Translations under genes and position numbers: made by a program | Origin: a bacterium | GTDB taxonomy: Bacteria; Krumholzibacteriota; Krumholzibacteriia; LZORAL124-64-63 | Direction: 5' to 3' | Assembly (NCBI GenBank): GCA_016719645.1 | Contig: JADJYS010000032.1 | Location: forward strand, 1-20,363 | DNA length: 20,363 bases | Notes under the pieces: generated by a model | The model's input: the letters and a program-made list of their open reading frames with translations, nothing else | Told to the model about the DNA's origin: nothing | The model's database searches: none | In this document: positions 1 to 9,267 of the stretch, piece by piece | Layout: each line of letters opens with the position of its first letter | How positions within the stretch are numbered: position 1 is the first letter of the stretch

Positions 1-51
1 TTAGCACGGAACCGGCTCCGATGCAGCCGATTGGCGCCGTGCGGCCGCCCC

Positions 52-1495
52 TCACGCATCCATATCCCGCCACCTCCGCGCCGCCCGCGCAAAAACACCA
101 GCGCCACGATCGCCGCCACCCCGATCCCTGCGAACGGCAGCCACACCTTCAGGTGCGGGTCGTAGGTCCGCCACAGCAGGTCCGTCGCCGCCGCGGGGTC
201 CAGCCCGGTGACCTCCTGCAGCTTCGCGAAGGCCTCGGTGCGCCCGACGCCGGTCGCGGCATCCAGCGTGCCGACGTCCCCGTCCCACGTCCGCCCCCCG
301 CCGAAGTTCTCCGCCAGGTACTTCTGCGCCAGCACCGCCTTCTCGCCGAAGTTCCCGTAGAAGTAGCCCTGCAGCTTCGAGCCGATCAGCCCGCCCACGC
401 CCACCGGGATGTTCACGAACCCCAGGTAGAGGCCCTTCTTGTCCGCCGGCGCGATCAGCGCCAGGTACTCGTTCTTCTTCGGGCCGGTCAGCATCTCGCC
501 GAAGGAGAAGCCGACGACGCCCAGCAGGAACACCCAGCCCAGGTTGGTCAGGCCCGCGACCAGCACGCCGGCGGTCGCCATCCCCATGCCCAGGACCATC
601 GACTCCAGCGTGCGCATCTTGCGCACCAGCCACGAGACCGGGATCATCAGCAGCACGATCAAGAGCGCGTTGAGATTCAGCAGGATCTCCTGCGGCACCT
701 GCCAGCCGCGGTCGGTCTGGATGGCCCAGCTGTCGGGGAAGAAGGACGAGCCCAGGAAGAAGCGGGCGGTGCCGCCGGAGTCGTTCCAGTCGGTCAGGAA
801 ATTGGGGTGCAGGTCCCAGAGCGTGTACATCATCAGCCAGAAGCAGCTCATGATCAGCAGCCAGGTCGCCAGGCGCCAGTCGCCCAGGGTGCGCAGCGTG
901 CGCGTGAGCACCTGGCCCGGGTTCGCGGTCTTGTCGGAGCCGCTGGCGAAGTCCTTGAAGGTGAACAGCATCAGGTAGTTCAGCGACATGACCGCCGCCG
1001 CGGTGAAGAACAGCGCCTGCCACGGTAGTCGTGCCGGATGAAGTTGGCGAGCATCGGCCCGATGGCCGCGCCCACGTTCACCACCCAGTAGAAGATGCCC
1101 CAGCCCAGCGACGAGCTCTTGCGGTCGAGGTTCTGCGCCAGGCTGCCCTGCAGCGCCGGTTTGAAAAACGCCGTGCCGGTGGCCAGCACCACGATGCCGA
1201 AGGTGAAGCCCAGGAGGCTGCGCTGCGTCGCCATCAGGCAGTAGCCCAGCACGTTGCCGGTGATGGCCAAAAACAGGCTGCGCTTGTAGCCGTAGCGGTC
1301 GGCGAAGCCGCCCGTGAAGGTCGGCAGGATCGACTGGAAGGCGAACCACAGGGCGTAGATGGTGCCCTTGTCGGCGGCCGTGAAGTGCAGGCCGTGGGGG
1401 TCGTCGGCCTGCATGATGTAGATCGCCACCACCGAGCGCACCAGGTAGTAGGAGAGGCGCTCGAACATCTCGATCGTGTTGAGCAGCCAGTAGCC
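52..1495 (-). CDS. POT/PTR2-family proton-dependent oligopeptide transporter, frameshifted and lacking its start
   Basis: Inner-membrane symporter of the PTR2/POT branch of the major facilitator superfamily, expected to import di/tripeptides with protons. The N-terminal part reads WLLNTIEMFERLSYY (helix 1), then GGFADRYGYKRS (the loop 2-3 motif), then FYWVVNVGAAIGP (the PTR2 signature). At about 1022 the frame changes: after HDYR the reading continues as WQALFFTAAAV, which implies one missing base. The rest, with hydrophobic helices and FSFGEMLTGPKKNEY, is read in the new frame. That frame has no stop before the window edge. One more missing base in the A5 run at 91-95 would give a natural C-terminus ending RRWRDMDA with the stop at 52-54, and a total of about 480 residues, normal for the family. 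No start codon or Shine-Dalgarno precedes GYWLLN: sequence upstream of about 1495 belongs to the next gene. Family assignment is firm; substrate is inferred. Confidence 0.85.
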
Positions 1496-1496
1496 G

Positions 1497-1955
1497 GTGG
1501 TGGCCGCCCTGCTGCTGGCGGCGACCCCCGCCCTCGCCCTGAGCGACTGGGGCCTGCGCGGCGGCCTGACCATCGACCCCGACCAGGTCCACGTCGGCGC
1601 CCACCTGAACGGCGGCGAGGTCTTCGACGACGGCTTCTTCCTGCCCAATGTCGAGGTCGGCTTCGGCGACCACGGCACCCTGATCGCCCTCAATCCGGAA
1701 CTGGTCTACCTCTTCGACCGGCGCACGCGGAGCCGCTGGGGCTTCTACGTCGGCGGCGGCCTCGGCATCAACATCTACGACGGGGACGGCGGCCCCCGCG
1801 GCTACCGCGACGACACGGACACCGAACTCGGCCTGAACATCCTGGGCGGCATGGCCCGGGCGCGACGGGGCGGCGGGGACATCTTCCTGGAACTGAAGCT
1901 GGGCATGGCGGATTCGCCGGAAGCCAAATTGACGGTCGGTCTCGGGTTCGACTGA
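1497..1955 (+). CDS. Small outer-membrane beta-barrel-like protein, probably 5'-truncated
   Basis: About 152 residues. It opens with the hydrophobic core and cleavage region of a signal peptide (VVAALLLAATPALALS) and continues with alternating short strands rich in Gly and aromatic residues (GLRGGLTI, GFYVGGGLGINIYD, ELKLGMAD), ending in VGLGFD. This is typical of small outer-membrane beta-barrel or porin-like proteins. The GTG at 1497 is the only available start: an in-frame TAG lies at 1491-1493. There is no Shine-Dalgarno sequence, and the basic n-region expected of a signal peptide is missing. The first codons abut the equally truncated start of the divergent POT gene, so the first five or so residues and the promoter have probably been lost. 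Function unknown. It is followed by an AT-rich stretch (about 1975-2015) before the ars promoter. Confidence 0.7.
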   Translation: MVAALLLAATPALALSDWGLRGGLTIDPDQVHVGAHLNGGEVFDDGFFLPNVEVGFGDHGTLIALNPELVYLFDRRTRSRWGFYVGGGLGINIYDGDGGPRGYRDDTDTELGLNILGGMARARRGGGDIFLELKLGMADSPEAKLTVGLGFD

Positions 1956-2041
1956 GCGCCATCTTCTATATGGACTAAATTAGATTAATATTCGTATATA
2001 AATGGATATATCGACTCGACTCCCGCCTTCCATCCCGGAAC

Positions 2042-2076
2042 TTGACTGCGCACATCTATTTGGCTACATTGCCAAA
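2042..2076 (+). promoter_or_regulatory. ars operon promoter with overlapping ArsR-type operator
   Basis: A -35 box TTGACT (2042-2047), a 17-base spacer and a -10 box TACATT (2065-2070) make a good sigma-70-like promoter. A perfect inverted repeat TTTGGC-N6-GCCAAA (2059-2076) covers the -10 box and the likely start site, where an ArsR dimer would block RNA polymerase. Transcription would start near 2077, leaving a leader of about 22 bases with the AGGAGG of arsR at 2088-2093. The boxes and repeat are seen directly; ArsR binding here is inferred from autoregulation in the family. Confidence 0.72.
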
Positions 2077-2098
2077 CAGCCAACGACAGGAGGCCGCC

Positions 2099-2419
2099 AT
2101 GGACGACAGCACCCGCCGCAAGTACGACTCCCGCGCCCGCATCATCAAGGCCATGGGCCACGGCACCCGCCTGTTCCTCGTCGACGAACTGTCGCGCGGG
2201 GAGCGCTGCGTCTGCGACCTGCAGGAGCTGGTCGGGGCCGACATGTCGACGGTCTCGAAGCACCTCGCGGTGCTGCGCGAGGCGGGCATCGTGCGGGACG
2301 AGAAGCGCGGCAACCAGGTCTTCTACTCGCTGCGCTGCCCCTGCGTGCTGAACTTCTTCGCCTGCGTCGAATCGGTGATGCAGACCTCGGCCACGCAGGC
2401 CGTCGAACTGGCGAGGTGA
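2099..2419 (+). CDS. arsR: ArsR/SmtB-family arsenic-responsive repressor
   Basis: 106 residues, the normal size for ArsR. Winged-helix DNA-binding protein that represses the operon until As(III) or Sb(III) binds. The recognition helix is MSTVSKHLAVLREAGIV (about residues 49-65), followed by the wing RDEKRGNQVFYSL. The As(III)-type thiol site is ERCVCDL, with Cys37 and Cys39 at the start of the first HTH helix. Further cysteines lie in RCPC (80 and 82) and at 89. The ATG at 2099 is chosen because AGGAGG lies five bases upstream; a longer in-frame start at 2042 would fall on the -35 box. It is the first gene of the operon, and its TGA is four bases before the permease start. Confidence 0.93.
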   Translation: MDDSTRRKYDSRARIIKAMGHGTRLFLVDELSRGERCVCDLQELVGADMSTVSKHLAVLREAGIVRDEKRGNQVFYSLRCPCVLNFFACVESVMQTSATQAVELAR

Positions 2420-2423
2420 CCCG

Positions 2424-3717
2424 ATGGATTGGCGCCGCGAGAGCAAGGTCCTCGGCCTGGTCGTCGTCGTGTTCGTCGGCCTGTACCACCTGCCCGTCGG
2501 GGCGCCCCGCTTCGACGGCGCCGTCGTCGAGGCCCTGTCGCTGGTGCGCTGGTACGCCCGAGAGCACGTGCTGCTCTGCCTGGTGCCGGCCTTCTTCATC
2601 GCCGGCGGCATCTCGGTCTTCGTGAACCAGGCGTCGGTCATGAAGTACCTGGGCGCCGGCGCGCCCAAGGCCCTGGCCTACGGCGTGGCCGCGACCTCGG
2701 GCACGGTGCTGGCGGTCTGCTCCTGCACGGTGCTGCCGCTGTTCGCCGGCATCTACGGCCTGGGCGCGGGGATCGGCCCCGCGACCGCCTTCCTGTACTC
2801 CGGGCCGGCGATCAACGCCCTGGCGATCATCCTGACCGCGAGCGTGCTCGGCCTGAAGATCGGCGTGGCGCGTGCCGTGGGCGCGGTGGTCTTCAGCGTG
2901 GTGATCGGTCTGCTGATGCACGCCGTCTTCCGCAAGGACGCGCGAGACCGCGCTGGCGGCCGCCCCGCCGCCCGACGACCAGGGCGGGCGCCCCTTGTAC
3001 CGCACGGCCCTGACCTTCGCGGCGATGGTCGCGGTCCTGATCTTCGCCAACTGGAGCGGCGCGGCCGGGGGTTTCTTCGGCGCCGTGCACGCCGTGAAGT
3101 GGTGGCTCACCGCCGCGGCGGCCGTCGGCCTCGGGGGAGCGCTCGTGGCCTGGTACGGCCTGGCCTGGTGGAAGCCGCTCGCGGCGGCCGCGGCCGTGGC
3201 GCTGACGGCGCTGCTGCGGCGCGACGATCCGGTGCTGCCGTTCACCGTCGGCACCCTGGCCTTCGCCTGGGCCGTGGCGAGCCGGCCGGGCGAACTGCGC
3301 GACTGGTTCGACGCCAGCTGGTCCTTCGCGAAGCAGATCCTGCCGCTGCTGCTCGGCGGCGTGTTCATCTCCGGCCTGCTGCTCGGCAGGCCCGGGCACG
3401 AAGGATTGGTGCCTTCGGGGTGGATCGCCGCCGCGGTGGGAGGCAATTCCCTCGGCGCCAACTTCTTCGCGTCCTTCTCCGGCGCCCTGATGTACTTCGC
3501 GACGCTCACCGAGATCCCCATCCTGCAGGGTCTGCTGGGCTCGGGCATGGGCCAGGGGCCCGCCCTGTCGCTGCTGCTGGCGGGGCCCGCCCTGTCGCTG
3601 CCCAGCATCCTGGTGCTGCGCACGATCATGGGGCTGCGCCGCACGCTCGTCTTCCTGGCGCTGGTCGTGGTCCTGTCGACCGCGACCGGCACCCTCTTCG
3701 GCTGGCTGTTCCCCTAG
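2424..3717 (+). CDS. ArsP_1/DUF318-family permease, split by one frameshift
   Basis: Polytopic inner-membrane permease of the ArsP_1 (PF03773) family, which exports trivalent organoarsenicals in studied members; the substrate here is inferred from the ars context. Each half begins with several membrane segments. The first half carries SGTVLAVCSCTVLPLFAGIY, with the conserved CSC-x3-P motif, and FLYSGPAINALAI. The second half carries ILPLLLGGVFISGLLLG, GGNSLGANFFASFSG and ALMYFATLTEIPI. The first frame breaks after FRKD near 2935-2946. Removing one base there joins it to RETALAAAPPPDDQ and the second half, which runs to TAG at 3715-3717, giving about 430 residues. The break lies in the loop between the halves and both sides keep normal coding character, so a sequencing error or a very recent mutation is likely. 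Shine-Dalgarno GAGGTG lies just before the ATG. Confidence 0.85.
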
Positions 3718-3726
3718 GAGGTCCGC

Positions 3727-3969
3727 GTGAAGGACATCGCCATCCTGGGCACCGGTTGCCCCAAGTGCCACAAGCTCGAGCAGGAGACGCGCCGCGCCGC
3801 GGCGGAGCTGTCGCTCGACTGCGAGATCCGCAAGGTGTCCGCCGTGGCCGACATCATGAAGTTCGGCGTGATGATGACCCCGGCGCTGGTCGTCGACGGA
3901 CAGGTGAAGGTCGCCGGCAAGGTGCCGTCGCTGGAAGAGATCAAGAGGCTCATCGCAGGGGAGGCGTGA
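3727..3969 (+). CDS. Small thioredoxin-like redox-active disulfide protein (CPKC)
   Basis: 80 residues, cytosolic (no signal or membrane segment). It matches the Thioredoxin_3 type (PF13192): a beta strand IAILGTG, then the redox pair CPKC (Cys11 and Cys14), then the cis-proline region MMTPALVV, then KVAGKVPSLEEIKRLI. The GTG start has GGAGG five bases upstream, overlapping the end of the permease gene. Members of this family are commonly found beside ArsP_1 permeases. It may pass electrons, or hand a thiol-bound metalloid, to the permease; this is an inference. The stop is one base before the next start, so translation is tightly coupled. Confidence 0.88.
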   Translation: MKDIAILGTGCPKCHKLEQETRRAAAELSLDCEIRKVSAVADIMKFGVMMTPALVVDGQVKVAGKVPSLEEIKRLIAGEA

Positions 3970-3970
3970 G

Positions 3971-4393
3971 ATGGACGGCACACCGTCGCGTCCGGCGCTG
4001 AAGCGCTCGATCATCGTGGTTTCCGTGATCGCCCTCGCCGCCATCGTCTACCTGGCGCGCCCGGCCGCGCAGGGCGGGGGAGCGGCCGGCGGCGGCGCGT
4101 CGACCACCCTGCCGCGGCTCGTCGATCTCGGCGCCGACAAGTGCGTCCCCTGCAAGATGATGGCGCCCATCCTGGAAGAGCTGCGCGCCGAGCAGGCCGG
4201 CCGCATCGAAGTCGTCTTCATCGACGTCTGGAAGAACAAGGAAGAAGCCGCGAAGTACGGCATCGACCTCATCCCGACGCAGATCTTCTTCGCGGCCGAC
4301 GGCCGCGAGCTGTTCCGCCACGAGGGTTTCTTCGCCAAGGAAGAGATCCTGGCCAAGTGGCAGGAACTCGGGGTCACACCGAAGGGCAGCTGA
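3971..4393 (+). CDS. Membrane-anchored thioredoxin-fold protein
   Basis: 140 residues. A basic N-terminus is followed by one hydrophobic segment (about 14-29), a Gly/Ala-rich linker and a thioredoxin domain with CVPC (58-61) and the cis-proline IPTQ (Pro102). The anchor suggests that the redox domain faces the periplasm, as in partners of CcdA/DsbD. GGGGAGG (3958-3964) lies six bases before the ATG. Its position between the CPKC protein and CcdA suggests one redox chain: cytosolic thioredoxin, CcdA, then this protein. The substrate is unknown; the arsenic context is shown only by the neighbours. Confidence 0.88.
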   Translation: MDGTPSRPALKRSIIVVSVIALAAIVYLARPAAQGGGAAGGGASTTLPRLVDLGADKCVPCKMMAPILEELRAEQAGRIEVVFIDVWKNKEEAAKYGIDLIPTQIFFAADGRELFRHEGFFAKEEILAKWQELGVTPKGS

Positions 4394-4408
4394 CCGGGAG
4401 GTCCGCCG

Positions 4409-5128
4409 TTGGAGTCGCTGTTCGCCTCGCTCACCGCCGCGGTTTCCGGTTCGCCGCCCGTCGCCCTGGGCGCCGCCTTCGTGTGGGGCGTGCTGAGCAT
4501 CCTGCTGAGCCCCTGCCACCTGGCGAGCATCCCGCTGATCGTGGGCTTCATCCAGGGACAGCAGGGGGATGACCCGCGGCAAGCACCCCTGACCCAGCGC
4601 CGGGCCCTGTGGCTGTCCACGCTGTTCGCGTCGGGCATCCTGGTCACCATCGCGCTCATCGGCGCGATCACCGCCGCGGCCGGGCGCATGCTGGGCGACA
4701 TCGGCGGGCTGGGCAACCTGCTGGTCGCCGGGATCTTCCTGGTCGTGGGCCTCATCCTGCTGGACGTGATCCCGCTGAACCTGTCGGGTCCGGGCGCGAT
4801 CGGCCTGCGGCGCAAGGGCGCCTGGGCGGCGCTGCTGCTGGGGCTGGTCTTCGGCGTGGCGCTGGGGCCCTGCACCTTCGCCTTCATGGCGCCCATGCTG
4901 GCGGTGACGTTCAAGGTCTCGTCCACGCAGGCCGTCTTCGGGGCGGCCCTGCTCGCGGCCTACGGCGTGGGCCACTGCCTGGTGATCGTCGTCGCCGGCA
5001 CCAGCACCGCCTGGGTGCAGCGGACCCTGGACTGGAACGCGGGGTCGCGGGCCGGCGGCATCCTCAAGAAGGTCTGCGGGGGTCTGGTGATCCTCGGCGG
5101 GTTCTACCTCATCTTCACCTCGCACTAG
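4409..5128 (+). CDS. ccdA: CcdA/DsbD-type transmembrane electron carrier
   Basis: 239 residues, about six membrane segments, with the two family cysteines in LLSPCHLASIP (Cys36) and LGPCTFAFMAP (Cys155). Such proteins move electrons from cytosolic thioredoxin across the membrane to periplasmic thioredoxin-fold partners. The start is a TTG at 4409 with GGGAGG seven bases upstream; no ATG or GTG is better placed. The gene directly follows the anchored thioredoxin, the likely receiver of its electrons. The TAG stop (5126-5128) overlaps an AGGAG that should serve the following arsC, but 108 G residues now separate them. Confidence 0.9.
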   Translation: MESLFASLTAAVSGSPPVALGAAFVWGVLSILLSPCHLASIPLIVGFIQGQQGDDPRQAPLTQRRALWLSTLFASGILVTIALIGAITAAAGRMLGDIGGLGNLLVAGIFLVVGLILLDVIPLNLSGPGAIGLRRKGAWAALLLGLVFGVALGPCTFAFMAPMLAVTFKVSSTQAVFGAALLAAYGVGHCLVIVVAGTSTAWVQRTLDWNAGSRAGGILKKVCGGLVILGGFYLIFTSH

Positions 5129-5133
5129 GAGCT

Positions 5134-6889
<1,756 letters not shown>

Positions 6890-6901
6890 CGGGAACGGAC
6901 G

Positions 6902-6944
6902 CGCCGGCCGGCGAAGATCCCCTCTTCGCCGGCCGGCGTTCTCG
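6902..6944 (+). terminator. Hairpin terminator after the ars operon
   Basis: A perfect 16-bp stem (6902-6917 with 6923-6938) and a five-base loop TCCCC, followed by the weakly T-rich TTCTCGTG. It begins 12 bases after the acr3 stop and separates the operon from the convergent OmpA-family gene. Confidence 0.8.
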
Positions 6945-6974
6945 TGTCACGACCGTCGGCCCTCCGGCCGGCGG

Positions 6975-8627
6975 TTACGGCGTCGGCGCGGGCCCGAGCA
7001 CGATCTCGACCCGGCGGTTGCTGGCGCGACCCTCGCTCGTGCTGTTGTCGGCGATGGGCCGCTCTTCCCCGATACCTTCGGCCAGGATCCGGCCGGCGGG
7101 ATAGCCGCTGCGCACGAGATAGCTGCGCACGGTGTCCGCCCGCCGCTGCGACAGGTCGAGGTTGTGGTCGTCGGACCCCTGCGAGTCCGTGTAGCCCTCC
7201 ACCACGATGTTGCGGTCGGCGGTCGTGGCGAGCGCCTTGACGAGCCGTTGCAGCTGCGACTCGGCGCCGGGCATCAGGCTCGACTCGTTGGAACGGAAGA
7301 GGACGCCGCCCGAGAGGGTGAAGACCTCGCCCCGCCGGTCGTCCTTGGTGGCGATGAGCGCGTCGAGCTCGGCCCGGGTCTCGGCGGTCGCCTGCTCGGC
7401 CGCGAGGCGGGCCTTCTGCTCGGCGGCCAACCGGTCGGCGGCCGTCTCTTCGGCTGCGAGGCGGTCCTTCTGTTCAACGGCCAGCTGGTCGGCGGTCGCC
7501 TGTCCGGCCTGCTCCGAAGCGGCCAGCGCCGTTTGCGCCCGGTTCAGGTCCTGCGCGTTCTGCTGCAGGCGCCGGTCCTGATCGGTCGACTTGTTCTCGG
7601 CGTCCAGGCGCGCCCGCTGCGCGGCCTCGAGCTGTGCGGCCGACGATTGGCCGGCGTACTCGGAGACGGCCAGCGCCGTCCGCGTCTGGTTCAGGTCCGA
7701 TGTGCTGCTCTCCAGACGACGGGCCTGTTCCGCCGACATCCTGGCGGCCTCGAGGCGGGCCACCTCGGTGGCGACGAGCTGCTCGGTCGTCGGCTGGGCC
7801 ACGGGCGCAGCGGCGGGCGCCGTCACCTGGGCCACGGGCGCGGCGGCGGGCGGCACCACCGGTTGGACCACGGGCGTGGCGGCGGGCGGCGTCACCGGTT
7901 GGACCGCGGGCGCGACGGGCGTCGCCGCCGCCGGCGTCTGGATCACGATCGGCGTGCGGTCCTGGATCACGATCGGCGTGCGACCCTGGTTCGCCGCGTC
8001 CCGGGCTGCAGCCCTGCGCTCGGTCTCCAGGCGCGCGCTCTGCTCGGCGGCGAGTTGGTCGACCGAAGCCTGTCCGACCGCTTCGGAGACGGCCAGCGTC
8101 GTCCGCGCCTGGCTGAGGTCCTGGTTCTTCTCCTGCATCAGGGCGCCCTGCTCGGCCATCCTCGCCTCGGTCACCAGATGGGCCCGCTGTTCGGCGGCCA
8201 GTTCGTCGACCGTCGCCTGCACGGCCTGCTCGGAGGAGGTCAGGGCCGCCCGCGTGTCGCGCAGCTCCTGCGTCCTCTCCTGGAGGATGTCGCCCTGGGC
8301 GGTGTTGAAGTCTTCGTTCGACGCCGTCACGTTGAGGCGCTGCGTGGCGATGGAGGCCGAGGCTTCGGCCATCTCGGCCTTGCGCTGCGCAACGTACGCG
8401 AGATCGCGCGTGCGGTACGAATCGGCGTCGTCCTTGAAGGCCGCCTCGGCCTTCTCGAGCGCGGTCTGCGCCTTGTGCAGCTCCTGCGGCGACAGATTGG
8501 CCGCCGGCCCGGCGCTCGCCCGCTCGTAGGCCGCGCGGGCGCCGGTGAGCTCGCTCGGGGCGGTCGAGCCGCAGCCGCACATCAGCGCGGCGACGGCGAC
8601 CACGATCAGCAATACGATCGTTCTCAT
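6975..8627 (-). CDS. DUF4398/coiled-coil/OmpA-family outer-membrane lipoprotein
   Basis: About 550 residues. The lipoprotein-type signal MRTIVLLIVVAVAALMCGCGS is followed by a DUF4398-like helical region (about 20-110). Next come four related coiled-coil repeats of about 45 residues (pattern T-x-L-x-x-SE...Q...QLAAEQ-x-RL). Between repeats 2 and 3 lies a Pro/Ala/Val-rich tether with RTPIVIQ twice. A C-terminal OmpA peptidoglycan-binding domain (about 433-550) carries VVEGYTDSQGSDDHN and the Asp/Arg pair in LDLSQRRADTVRSYL. It probably links the outer membrane to the cell wall. The ATG at 8627 is chosen because AAGGAG lies a few bases upstream and the lipobox follows; the frame stays open further upstream only because the DNA is GC-rich. 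It lies 20 bp after the DUF4398 lipoprotein and is probably co-transcribed with it. Confidence 0.88.
   Translation of the reverse strand: MRTIVLLIVVAVAALMCGCGSTAPSELTGARAAYERASAGPAANLSPQELHKAQTALEKAEAAFKDDADSYRTRDLAYVAQRKAEMAEASASIATQRLNVTASNEDFNTAQGDILQERTQELRDTRAALTSSEQAVQATVDELAAEQRAHLVTEARMAEQGALMQEKNQDLSQARTTLAVSEAVGQASVDQLAAEQSARLETERRAAARDAANQGRTPIVIQDRTPIVIQTPAAATPVAPAVQPVTPPAATPVVQPVVPPAAAPVAQVTAPAAAPVAQPTTEQLVATEVARLEAARMSAEQARRLESSTSDLNQTRTALAVSEYAGQSSAAQLEAAQRARLDAENKSTDQDRRLQQNAQDLNRAQTALAASEQAGQATADQLAVEQKDRLAAEETAADRLAAEQKARLAAEQATAETRAELDALIATKDDRRGEVFTLSGGVLFRSNESSLMPGAESQLQRLVKALATTADRNIVVEGYTDSQGSDDHNLDLSQRRADTVRSYLVRSGYPAGRILAEGIGEERPIADNSTSEGRASNRRVEIVLGPAPTP
7938..7982 (-). 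repeat. Tandem 24-base repeat within the OmpA-family gene
   Basis: A 21-base unit (7938-7958) is repeated identically at 7962-7982 with a 24-base period. On the coding strand it encodes RTPIVIQ twice. It marks the start of the Pro/Ala/Val-rich tether and is a possible slippage site. Confidence 0.9.
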
Positions 8628-8639
8628 GATCTTCTCCTT

Positions 8640-8658
8640 ACAACCGTTCAACGGTTGT
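8640..8658. promoter_or_regulatory. Perfect 9-1-9 inverted repeat between the two lipoprotein genes
   Basis: ACAACCGTT-C-AACGGTTGT spans the last codons and stop of the DUF4398 lipoprotein. On the minus strand it ends directly before the AAGGAG of the OmpA-family gene. It could be an operator. As RNA it would have a one-base centre, so only a shortened hairpin could form. Its role is not shown. Confidence 0.5.
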
Positions 8659-8998
8659 CGTTCTGGAGCTGGCGAACCCGCTCCATGGCCTGTGCCGCTT
8701 CCAGTTTCTCGTCCTGCTCGTGGGAGAGCAGGATGGCCAGCTCTGCATCGACCTCGGCGCGCATCAGCAGCGACGCGGCCTCGTCCTTGTCGCCCTTCTC
8801 GGCCAGGACGTTCGCGCGGTCCAGCTCCTCCTTCGCCAGTTGCAGGTGCAGGGCGGCGCGCGGAACGGCCTTCGCCCCGACCGCTTCGGCCGCGCGGATG
8901 GCGGAGGTCGACGATTCGGTGCGCAACGGGGGGTTGCTCGAACAACCCGCGGCGGCTACGACCAGCAGAAGACAACAGGCCGTCATTACGGATCTCAT
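8648..8998 (-). CDS. DUF4398-domain lipoprotein
   Basis: 116 residues. The signal peptide MRSVMTACCLLLVVAAAGCSS has a good lipobox (AAGC). It is followed by a DUF4398-like alpha-helical region (AIRAAEAVGAKAVPRAALHL to LLMRAEVDAELAILLS) and a charged C-terminus ending LQNDNR. The ATG at 8998 has GAGGAGG upstream; a longer in-frame start at 9049 would place the signal peptide internally. It is the first gene of a two-gene minus-strand unit with the OmpA-family lipoprotein, which has a similar domain. Probably a periplasm-facing envelope protein; exact role unknown. Confidence 0.85.
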   Translation of the reverse strand: MRSVMTACCLLLVVAAAGCSSNPPLRTESSTSAIRAAEAVGAKAVPRAALHLQLAKEELDRANVLAEKGDKDEAASLLMRAEVDAELAILLSHEQDEKLEAAQAMERVRQLQNDNR

Positions 8999-9025
8999 GG
9001 GTTCCTCCTCGACTGCGGAATTCAT

Positions 9026-9045
9026 CTTGTCCGTAGCGGGACAAG
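9026..9045. promoter_or_regulatory. Inverted repeat upstream of the DUF4398 lipoprotein gene
   Basis: CTTGTCC-N6-GGACAAG, a perfect 7-bp inverted repeat about 28 bases upstream of the lipoprotein start and within its likely leader or promoter. It could be an operator or a 5' leader hairpin. No clear promoter boxes were recognised next to it. The rest of 9046-9267, between the divergent genes, holds no gene that I can see. Confidence 0.4.
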
Positions 9046-9267
9046 GCAACTCGCGTGCCGCCGCGCCGGCGCCTTAACCCCCATGGATTCAACGGCTGCG
9101 CGCGGACGCCGCCGGCCGCACTCCCTCATTTCGATGGGATGGGGATCATAGTGATGCGGGATATCTCGCGACGGGGTGCGATGGCGTGGCTCCCCGATGT
9201 TCGTATGCTATGAGAGGCGCGTGCGACGCTCGCGCGAAACGCCGGGCTTCACGAGAAGGATGCGATC

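Noticed and set aside
2042..2098. Longer arsR start at 2042
   Set aside because: It would put the start codon on the -35 box and translate the operator; the ATG at 2099 has an ideal AGGAGG.
2935..2946. Programmed ribosomal frameshifting in the permease (and similar breaks in POT, PHP and AAA-RyR genes)
   Set aside because: No slippery heptamer with a downstream structure was recognised, and the breaks occur in unrelated genes. Sequence error is simpler.
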